Shown: piece by piece, positions 54,621 to 64,000 of the stretch
Numbering within the stretch: the stretch's first letter is position 1
Layout of the letters: each line of letters opens with the position of its first letter
Source of the DNA: Sepioteuthis lessoniana
Lineage: Eukaryota > Mollusca > Cephalopoda > Myopsida > Loliginidae
NCBI GenBank assembly: GCA_963585895.1
Contig: OY757939.1
Span: forward strand, 40,558,589 to 40,622,588
DNA length: 64,000 nucleotides
Direction of reading: 5' to 3'
Notes under the pieces: model-generated
The model's database searches: none
What the model saw: only the letters and a program-made list of their open reading frames with translations
Told to the model about the DNA's origin: nothing
Translations under genes and position numbers: made by a program

Positions 54621-56689
54621 AGGGTGCTGGACACGGCATCTATCTCCCCTCTCATAACCCGTCCAAGAAAAGCGAGTAAGGGTGCTGGACACAGCATCTA
54701 TCTCCCCTCTCATAAACCCTTCCAAGAAAAGCGAGTAAGGGTGCTGGACACAGATTCTATCTCCCCTCTCATAACCCGTCCAAGAAAAACAAGTAAGGGT
54801 GCTGGACACAGCATCTATCTCCCCTCTCATAAACCCGTCCAAGAAAAAGCGAGTAAGGGTGCTGGACACAGTATCTATCTCCCCTCTCATAACCCCCCCA
54901 AGAAAAGCGAATAAGGGTGCTGGACACAGCATCTATCTCCCCTCTCATAACCCGTCCAAGAAAAGCGAGTAAGGGTGCTGGACACAGCATATATCTCCCC
55001 TCTCATAACTCGTCCAAGAAAAGCGAATAAGGGTGTTGGACACAGCATCTATCTCCCCTTTCATAACCCGTCCAAGAAAAACGAATAAAGGTGCTGGACA
55101 CAGCATCTATCTCCCCTCTCATAACCCATCCAAGAAAAGCGAGTAAGGGTGCTGGACACAGCATCTATCTCCCCTCTTATAACCCGTCCAAGAAAAGCGA
55201 GTGAGAGTGCTGGACACAGCATCTATCTCCCCTCTCATAACCCGTCCAAGTAAAGCGAACAAGGGTGTTGGACACAGCATCTATCTCCCCTCTCATAACA
55301 CGTCCAAGAAAAGCGAGTAAGGGTGCTGGACACAGCATCTATCTCCCCTCTCATAACTTGTCCAAGAAAAGCGAATAAGGGTGCTGGACACAGCATCTAT
55401 CTCCCCTCTCATAACCCGTCCAAGAAAAGCGAGTAAGGGTGCTGGACACAGCATCTATCTCCCCTCTCATAAACCCGTATAAAAAAAGCGAGTAAGGGTG
55501 CTGGACCCAGATTCTATCTCCCCTCTCATAACCCGTCCAAGAAAAACGAGTAAGGGTGCTGGACACAGCATCTATCTCCCCTCTCATAAACCCATCCAAG
55601 AAAAAGCGAGTAAGGGTGCTGGACACAGCATCTAGATCCCCTCTCTTAACCCTTCCAAGAAAAGCGAATAAGGGTGCTAGACACAGCATCTATCTCCCCT
55701 CTCATAACCCGTCCAATAAAAGCAAGTAAGGGTGCTGGACACAGCATCTCTCTCCCTTCTCATAACTCGTCCATGAAAAGCGAATAAGGGTGCTGCACAC
55801 AGCATCTATCTCCCCTCTCAAAACCCGTCCAAGAAAAGCGAGCAAGGGTGCTGGACACAGCATCTATCTCCCCTCTCATAACCCGTCCAAGAAAAGCGAG
55901 TGAGGGTGCTGGACACAGCATCTATCTCCCCTCGCATAACCCGTCCAAGAAAAGCGAGTAAGGGTGCTGAACAAAGCATCTATCTCCACTCTCATAAACC
56001 CCTCCAATAAAAGTGAGGAAGGGTGCTGGACACAGCATCTATCTCCCCTCTCGTAAACGCTCCAAGAAAAGCGAGTAAGGGTGCTGGACACAGCATGTAT
56101 CTCCCCTCTCATAACTCGTCCAAGGAAAGCGAATAAGGATGCTGGACACAGCATCTATCTCACCTCTCATAACCCGTCCAAGAAAAGCGAATAAGGGTGC
56201 TGGACACATCATATTTCTCCCCTCTCATAACCTGTTAAATAAAAGCAAGTAAGGGTGCTGGACACAGCATCTATCTCCCCTCTCATAACCCGCCCAAGAA
56301 AAGTGAGTGAGGGTACTGGACACAGCATCTATCTCCCCTCTCATAACCCGTCCAAGAAAAGCGAGTAAGGGTGCTGGACACAGCATCTAGATCCCCTCTC
56401 ATAAACCCCTCCAAGAAAAGCGAGTAAGCGTGCTGGACACAGCATCTATCTCCCCTCTCATAACTCATCCAAGGAATGCGAATAAGGGTGCTGGACACAG
56501 CATCTATCTTCCCTCTCATAACCCGTCCAAGAAAAGCGAGTAAGGGTGCTGGACACAGCATATATCTCCCCTCTCATAACTCCTCCAAGAAAAGCGAATA
56601 AGGGTGCTGGACACAGCATCTATCTCCCCTCTCATAACCCGTCCAAGAAAAGCGAGTAAGGGTGCTGGACACAGCATCTATCTCCCCTC

Positions 56690-58965
56690 TCATAACCCCC
56701 CCAAGAAAAGCGAATAAGGGTGTTGGACACAGCATCTATCTCCCCTTTCATAACCCGTCCAAGAAAAACGAATAAGGGTGCTTGACACAGCATCTATCTC
56801 CCCTCTCATAACCCGTCCAAGAAAAGCGAGTAAGGGTGCTGGTCACAGCATCTATCTCCCCTCTTATAACCCGTCCAAGAAAAGCGAGTGAGAGTGCTGG
56901 ACACAGCATCTATCTCCCCTCTCATAACCCGTCCAAGTAAAGCGAACAAGGGTGCTGGACACAGCATCTATCTCCCCTCTCATAACCCCTCCAAGAAAAG
57001 CGAGTAAGGGTGCTGGACACAGCATCTATCTCCCCTCTCATAACCCGTCCAAGAAAAGCGAGTAAGGGTGCTGGACACAGCATCTATCTCCCCTCTCATA
57101 AACCCGTCCAAGAAAATCGAGTAAGGGTGCTGGACACAGATTCTATCTCCCCTCTCATAACCCGTCCAAGAAAAACGAGTAAGGGTGCTGGACACAGCAT
57201 CTATCTCCCCACTCAAAACCCGTCCACGAAAAGCGAGTCAGTGTGCTTGACACAGCATCTATCTCTCTCTCATAACCCGTCCAAGAAAAGCGAATAAGGG
57301 TGCTGGACACAGCATCTATCTCCCCTCTCATAACCCGTCCAATAAAAGCTATTAAGGGTGCTGGACACAGCATTTATCTCCCCTCTCATAACCCGTCCAA
57401 GAAAAGCGACTAAGGGTGCTGGACACAGCATATCTCTCCCCTCTCATAACCCGTCCAAGAAAAGTGAGTAAGGGTGCTGGACACAGCATCTATCTCCCCT
57501 CTCATAACCCGTCCAATAAAAGCGAGTTAGGGTGCTGGACACAGCATCTATCTCCCCTCTCATAACCCGTCCAAGAAAAGCGAGTAAGGGTGCTGGACAC
57601 ATCATCTACCTCCCCTCTCATAACCCCTCCAAGAAAAGCGAATAAGGGTGCTGGACACAGCGTCTATCTTTTCTCTCATAAACCCTCCAAGAAAAGCGAG
57701 TAAGGGTGCTGGACACAGCATCTATCTCCCCTCTCATAACCCGTCCAGTAAAAGCGAGTAAGATTGCTGGACACAGCATCTATCTCCCCTCTCATAAACC
57801 CGTCCAAGAAAAGCGAGTAAGGGTGCTGGACACAGCATCTATCTCCCCTCTCATAACCCCCCCAAGAAAAGCGAATAAGGGTGTTGGACACAGCATCTAT
57901 CTCCCCTTTCATAACCCGTCCAAGAAAAACGAATAAGGGTGCTTGACACAGCATCTATCTCCCCTCTCATAACCCGTCCAAGAAAAGCGAGTAAGGGTGC
58001 TGGTCACAGCATCTATCTCCCCTCTTATAACCCGTCCAAGAAAAGCGAGTGAGAGTGCTGGACACAGCATCTATCTCCCCTCTCATAACCCGTCCAAGTA
58101 AAGCGAACAAGGGTGCTGGACACAGCATCTATCTCCCCTCTCATAACCCCTCCAAGAAAAGCGAGTAAGGGTGCTGGACACAGCATCTATCTCCCCTCTC
58201 ATAACCCGTCCAAGAAAAGCGAGTAAGGGTGCTGGACACAGCATCTATCTCCCCTCTCATAAACCCGTCCAAGAAAATCGAGTAAGGGTGCTGGACACAG
58301 ATTCTATCTCCCCTCTCATAACCCGTCCAAGAAAAACGAGTAAGGGTGCTGGACACAGCATCTATCTCCCCACTCAAAACCCGTCCACGAAAAGCGAGTC
58401 AGTGTGCTTGACACAGCATCTATCTCTCTCTCATAACCCGTCCAAGAAAAGCGAATAAGGGTGCTGGACACAGCATCTATCTCCCCTCTCATAACCCGTC
58501 CAATAAAAGCTATTAAGGGTGGTGGACACAGCATTTATCTCCCCTCTCATAACCCGTCCAAGAAAAGCGACTAAGGGTGCTGGACACAGCATATCTCTCC
58601 CCTCTCATAACCCGTCCAAGAAAAGTGAGTAAGGGTGCTGGACACAGCATCTATCTCCCCTCTCATAACCCGTCCAATAAAAGCGAGTAAGGGTGCTGGA
58701 CACAGCATCTATCTCCCCTCTCATAACCCGTCCAAGAAAAGCGAGTAAGGGTGCTGGACACATCATCTACCTCCCCTCTCATAACCCCTCCAAGAAAAGC
58801 GAATAAGGGTGCTGGACACAGCGTCTATCTTTTCTCTCATAAACCCTCCAAGAAAAGCGAGTAAGGGTGCTGGACACAGCATCTATCTCCCCTCTCATAA
58901 CCCGTCCAGTAAAAGCGAGTAAGATTGCTGGACACAGCATCTATCTCCCCTCTCATAAACCCGTC
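56690..58965 (+). repeat. Satellite block in tandem, period 1,161
   Basis: Both copies share CCCCACTCAAAACCC, GAGTCAGTGTGCTTGACAC and ATCTCTCTCTCATAAC (57,209-57,275 and 58,370-58,436). Only a few differences are seen, such as GGGTGCTGG against GGGTGGTGG at 57,357/58,518 and GAGTTAGGG against GAGTAAGGG at 57,523/58,684. Confidence 0.85.
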
Positions 58966-61900
58966 CAAGGAAAGTGAGTAAGGGTGCTGGACACAGCATC
59001 TATCTCCCCTCTCATAAACCCGTCCAAGAAAAGCGAGCAAGGGTGCTGGACACAGCATCTATCTTCCCTCTCATAACCCGTCCAAGAAAAGCGAGTAAGG
59101 GTGCTGGACACAGCATCTATCTCCCCTCTCATAACTTGTCCAAGAAAAGCGAATAAGGGTGCTGGACACAGCATCTATCTCCCCTCTCATAACCCGTCCA
59201 AGAAAAGCGAATAAGGGTGCTGGACACAGCATATATCTCCCCTCTCATAACCCGTCCAAGAAAAGCGAGTAAGGGTGCTGGACACATCATCTATCTCCCC
59301 TCTCATAACCCGTCCAAGAAAACGAATAAGGGTGCTGGACACAGCATCTATCTCCCCTCTCCTAACCCGTCCAATAAATGCTAGTAAGGTTGCTGGACAC
59401 AGCATCTATCTCCCCTCTCATAACCCGTCCAAGAAAAGCGAATAAGGGTGCTGGACACAGCATCTATCTCCCCTCTCATAACCCGTCCAGTAAAAGCGAG
59501 TAAGATTGCTGGACACAGCATCTATCTCCCCTCTCATAAACCCGTCCAAGAAAAGTGAGTAAGGGTGCTGGACACAGCATCTATCTCCCCTCTCATAACC
59601 CGTCCCAGAAAAGCAAGTAAGGGTGCTGGACACAGCATCTATCTCCCCTCTCATAACCCGTCCATGAAAAGCGAATAGGGGTGCTGGACACATCATCTAT
59701 CTCCCCTCTCATAAACCCTCCAAGAAAAGCGAATAAGGGGGCTGGACACAGCGTCTACCTTTTCTCTCGTAAACCCTCCAAGAAAAGCGAGTAAGGGTGC
59801 TGGACACAGCATCTATCTCCCCTCTCATAACCCGTCCAATAAAAGCGAGTAAGGGTGTTGGACACAGTATCTATCTCCCCTCTCATAACCCGTCCAAGAA
59901 AAGCGAATAAGGGTGCTGGACACAGCATCTATCTCCCCTCTCATAACCCATCCAATAAAAGCGAGTAAGGGTGTTGGACACAGTATCTATCTCCCCTCTC
60001 ATAACCCGTCCAAGAAAAGCGAATAAGGGTGCTGGACACAGCATCTATCTCCCCTCTCATAACCCGTCCAATAAAAGCGAGTAAGGGTGCTGGACACAGC
60101 ATCTATCTCCCCTCTCATAACCGTCCAAGAAAAGCGAGTAAGGGTGCTGAACACAGCATCTATCTCCCCTCTCATAACCCGTCCAAGAAAAGCGAATAAG
60201 GGTGCTGGACACAGCATCTTTCTCCCCTCTCATAACCCGTCCAATAAAAGCAAGTAAGGGTGCTGGACACAGCATCTCTCTCCCTTCTCATAACCCGTCC
60301 AAGAAAAGCGAGTGAGGGTACTGGACACAGCATCATCTCTCCTCTCATAACCCGTCCAAGAAAAGCGAGTAAGGGTGCTGGACAAAGCATCTATCTCCCC
60401 TCTCATAAACCCCTCCAAGAAAAGCGAGTAAGGGTGCTGGACACAGCATCTATCTCCCCTCTCGTAAACGCTCCAAGAAAAGCGAGTAAGGGTGCTGGAC
60501 ACTGCATCTATCTCCCCTCTCATAACTCGTCCAAGGAAAGCGAATAAGGGTGCTGGACACAGCATCTATCTCCCCTCTCATAACCCGTCCAAGAAAAGCG
60601 AGTAAGGGTGCTGGACACAGCATATATATATTTCCCCTCTCATAACCCGTCCAAGAAAAGCGAGTAAGGGTGCTGGACACAGCATATATATATTTCCCCT
60701 CTCATAACCCGTCCAAGAAAAGTGAGTAAGGGTGCTGGACACAGCATCTATCTCCCCTCTCATAACCCGTCCAATAAAAGCGAGTAAGGGTGCTGGACAC
60801 AGCATCTATCTCCCCTCTCATAACCCGTCCAATAAAAGCGAGTAAGGGTGCTGGACACATCATCTATCTCCCCCCCTCAAAACCCGTCCAAGAAAAGCGA
60901 GTAATGGTGCTGGACACAGCATCTATCTCCCCTCTCATAACCCGTCCAAGAAAAGCGAGTAAGGGTGCTGGACACATCATCTACCTCCCCTCTCATAACC
61001 CCTCCAAGAAAAGCGAATAAGGGTGCTGGACACAGCGTCTATCTTTTCTCTCATAAACCCTCCAAGAAAAGCGAGTAAGGGTGCTGGACACAGCATCTAT
61101 CTCCCCTCTCATAACCCGTCCAAGAAAAGTGAGTAAGGGTGCTGTACACAGCATCTATCTCCCCTCTCATAAACCCGTCCAAGAAAAGCTAGTAAGGGTG
61201 CTTGACACAGCATCTATCTCGCCTCTCATAACCCCTCCAAGAAAAGCGAGTAAGGGTGCTGGACACAGCATCTATCTCCCCTCTCATAACCCGTCCAGTA
61301 AAAGCGAGTAAGATTGCTGGACACAGCATCTATCTCCCCTCTCATAAACCCGTCCAAGAAAAGTGAGTAAGGGTGCTGGACACAGCATCTATCTCCCCTC
61401 TCATAAACCCGTCCAAGAAAAGCGAGCAAGGGTGCTGGACACAGCATCTATCTTCCCTCTCATAACCCGTCCAAGAAAAGCGAGTAAGGGTGCTGGACAC
61501 AGCATCTATCTCCCCTCTCATAACTTGTCCAAGAAAAGCGAATAAGGGTGCTGGACACAGCATCTATCTCCCCTCTCATAACCCGTCCAAGAAAAGCGAA
61601 TAAGGGTGCTGGACACAGCATATATCTCCCCTCTCATAACCCGTCCAAGAAAAGCGAGTAAGGGTGCTGGACACATCATCTATCTCCCCTCTCATAACCC
61701 GTCCAAGAAAACGAATAAGGGTGCTGGACACAGCATCTATCTCCCCTCTCCTAACCCGTCCAATAAATGCTAGTAAGGTTGCTGGACACAGCATCTATCT
61801 CCCCTCTCATAACCCGTCCAAGAAAAGCGAATAAGGGTGCTGGACACAGCATCTATCTCCCCTCTCATAACCCGTCCAGTAAAAGCGAGTAAGATTGCTG

Positions 61901-63010
61901 GACACAGCATCTATCTCCCCTCTCATAAACCCGTCCAAGAAAAGTGAGTAAGGGTGCTGGACACAGCATCTATCTCCCCTCTCATAACCCGTCCCAGAAA
62001 AGCAAGTAAGGGTGCTGGACACAGCATCTATCTCCCCTCTCATAACCCGTCCATGAAAAGCGAATAGGGGTGCTGGACACATCATCTATCTCCCCTCTCA
62101 TAAACCCTCCAAGAAAAGCGAATAAGGGGGCTGGACACAGCGTCTACCTTTTCTCTCGTAAACCCTCCAAGAAAAGCGAGTAAGGGTGCTGGACACAGCA
62201 TCTATCTCCCCTCTCATAACCCGTCCAATAAAAGCGAGTAAGGGTGTTGGACACAGTATCTATCTCCCCTCTCATAACCCGTCCAAGAAAAGCGAATAAG
62301 GGTGCTGGACACAGCATCTATCTCCCCTCTCATAACCCATCCAATAAAAGCGAGTAAGGGTGTTGGACACAGTATCTATCTCCCCTCTCATAACCCGTCC
62401 AAGAAAAGCGAATAAGGGTGCTGGACACAGCATCTATCTCCCCTCTCATAACCCGTCCAATAAAAGCGAGTAAGGGTGCTGGACACAGCATCTATCTCCC
62501 CTCTCATAACCGTCCAAGAAAAGCGAGTAAGGGTGCTGAACACAGCATCTATCTCCCCTCTCATAACCCGTCCAAGAAAAGCGAATAAGGGTGCTGGACA
62601 CAGCATCTTTCTCCCCTCTCATAACCCGTCCAATAAAAGCAAGTAAGGGTGCTGGACACAGCATCTCTCTCCCTTCTCATAACCCGTCCAAGAAAAGCGA
62701 GTGAGGGTACTGGACACAGCATCATCTCTCCTCTCATAACCCGTCCAAGAAAAGCGAGTAAGGGTGCTGGACAAAGCATCTATCTCCCCTCTCATAAACC
62801 CCTCCAAGAAAAGCGAGTAAGGGTGCTGGACACAGCATCTATCTCCCCTCTCGTAAACGCTCCAAGAAAAGCGAGTAAGGGTGCTGGACACTGCATCTAT
62901 CTCCCCTCTCATAACTCGTCCAAGGAAAGCGAATAAGGGTGCTGGACACAGCATCTATCTCCCCTCTCATAACCCGTCCAAGAAAAGCGAGTAAGGGTGC
63001 TGGACACAGT
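58850..63010 (+). repeat. Satellite block repeated, period 2,389
   Basis: 58,850-60,620 and 61,239-63,010 match, with markers AAGATTGCTGG (58,921/61,310), TCTCCTAACCCG with AAATGCTAG (59,358/61,747) and CATCATCTCTCC (60,331/62,720). The offset is 2,389, about 41 units. Units with an extra TATATAT before TTCCCC are present near 60,625, 60,686 and 63,010. Confidence 0.8.
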
Positions 63011-64000
63011 ATATATATATTTCCCCTCTCATAACCCGTCCAAGAAAAGCGAATAAGGGTGCTGGACACAGCATCTAGATCCCCTCTCATAACCCGTCCA
63101 AGAAAAGCGAGTAAGGGTTCTGGACACAGCATCTATCTCGTCTCTCATAACCCGTCCAAGAAAAGCGAATAAGGGTGCTGGACACAGCATCTATCTCCCC
63201 TCTCATAACCCGTCCATGAAAAGCTAGTAAGCGTGCTGGACACAGCATCTATCTCCCCTCTCATAACCCGTCCAAGAAAAGTGAGTAAGGGTGCTGGACA
63301 CAGCATCTAGATCCCCTCTCATAACCCGTCCAAGAAAAGCGAATAAGGGTGCTGGACACAGCATCTTCCTCCCCTGTCATAACCCGTCCAAGAAAAGTGA
63401 GTAAGGGTGCTGAACACAGCATCTATCTCCCCTCTCATAACCCGTCCGATAAAAGCGAGTAAGGGTGCTGGACACAGCCTCTATCTCCCCTCTTATAAAC
63501 CCGTCCAAGAAAATTGAGTAAGGGTGCTGGACACAGCATCTATCTCCCCTCTCATAATCCGTCCAAGAAAAGCGAGTAAGGGTGCTGGACACAGCATCTA
63601 TCTCCCCTCTCATAACCCGTCCAATAAAAGCGAGTAAGGGTGCTGGACACATCATCTATCTCCCCTCTCATAACCCGTCCAATAAAAGCGAGTAAGGGTG
63701 CTGGACACAACATCTAATCCCCTCTCATAACCCGTCCAAGAAAAGCGAGTAAGGGTGCTGGACACAGCATCTATCTCCCCTCTCGTAAACGCTCCAAGAA
63801 AAGCGAGTAAGGGTGCTGGACACAGCATCTATCTCCCCTCTCATAACTCGTCCAAGGAAAGCGAATAAGGGTGCTGGACACAGCGTCAATCTCCCCTCTC
63901 ATAACCCGTTCAAGAAAAGTGAGTAAGGGTGCTGGACACAGCATCTATCACCCCTCTCATAACCCGTCCAAAAAAAGCGAATACGGGTGCTGGACACAGC

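Larger units (their letters stand above)
30459..64000 (+). repeat. 58-bp satellite array, ~578 units, continuing past the window
   Basis: The unit is 58 bp. Fixed parts are CCGTCCAAGAAAAGCGAG, GGGTGCTGGACACAGCATC and CTCCCCTCTCATAAC. Variants change GCGAGTAA to GCGAATAA, GCAAGTAA or GAAAGTGA. They also add an A before CCCGTCC (a 59-bp unit), change CCCGTCC to CTCGTCC or CCCTCC, or change CATCTATC to CATATATC or CATCTAGATC. The first units (30,459-30,620) are more diverged and include a shortened one near 30,585. No other sequence interrupts the array. Each unit contains TGCTG-GACA-CAGCA, a small hairpin. Confidence 0.97.

Noticed and set aside
30459-64000. More than 100 small ORFs (60-112 codons) on both strands
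   Set aside because: All are translations of the 58-bp satellite through three frames (minus-strand words CPAPL.AFLGRV, DAVSSTLTRFSW, CCVQHPYSLFLDGL; plus-strand LDTASISPL). They overlap on both strands and follow unit variation, not codon constraints.
30459-64000. CRISPR-like array of regular repeats
   Set aside because: There is no alternation of a constant repeat with unique spacers. The whole 58-bp unit is repeated, and the context is eukaryotic.
30459-64000. CENP-B box in the satellite unit
   Set aside because: CCCGTCCAAGAAAAGCGA has CCCG but does not fit the spacing of the CENP-B box consensus on either strand.

Overview
This window looks like intergenic or pericentromeric eukaryotic DNA that consists mostly of repeats. 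It is AT-rich and full of microsatellites. It holds tRNA-derived SINEs with a shared central domain, decayed non-LTR retrotransposons, mariner relics and solo LTRs. The SINE set, with A/B-box heads, a common core and different tails, is the kind known from cephalopod genomes. A mollusc, probably an octopus-like cephalopod, is my best guess, made from pattern and memory and not from any search. I see no intact host gene, rRNA gene, true tRNA gene, CRISPR array or prokaryotic feature.

The left part (1-30,458) is a mosaic of nested insertions. There are fragments of two LINE families. One is R2-like with a C-terminal CCHC knuckle (about 440-1085 and 16,068-16,690). The other has a C-terminus rich in LYGC..W and HCWRS motifs (4,750-5,232, 14,605-15,225 and 24,893-25,347). 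There are four tRNA-type SINE families, S1 to S4, and a hairpin-tailed dispersed family, called A here, whose copies carry internal tandem repeats of variable number. Also present are mariner-type relics (5,289-5,843, 6,529-6,789, 9,692-9,725 and 27,836-28,750), LTR-like segments and four foldback or palindromic structures. Several insertions are directly supported by target-site duplications: 22,067-22,392, 7,925-8,237, 5,022-5,154 and 12,661-13,104. Two stretches (13,372-13,725 and 25,694-25,846) could be exons or small ORFs but are not recognised. Two stretches (24,600-24,720 on the minus strand and 29,800-29,940 on the plus strand) look like CCAAT/TATA promoters.

The right part (30,459 to the window end) is one uninterrupted satellite of about 33.5 kb built from a 58-bp unit, about 578 copies. 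Its many short ORFs arise because 58 is not a multiple of three, so the repeat is read through all three frames; they are not genes. The array has a higher-order structure. Blocks of about 0.7, 1.16, 1.40 (three in tandem), 2.03, 2.39, 2.61 and 4.82 kb are repeated with only occasional differences, while neighbouring 58-mers differ far more. It continues past the right edge.

The most interesting points are the layered higher-order satellite, a 3'-terminal hairpin shared by otherwise unrelated mobile families (ten copies, one with a paired base change), a LINE copy with a twin-priming (5' inversion) layout, and a near-perfect 275-bp palindrome. No new protein-coding system is evident.
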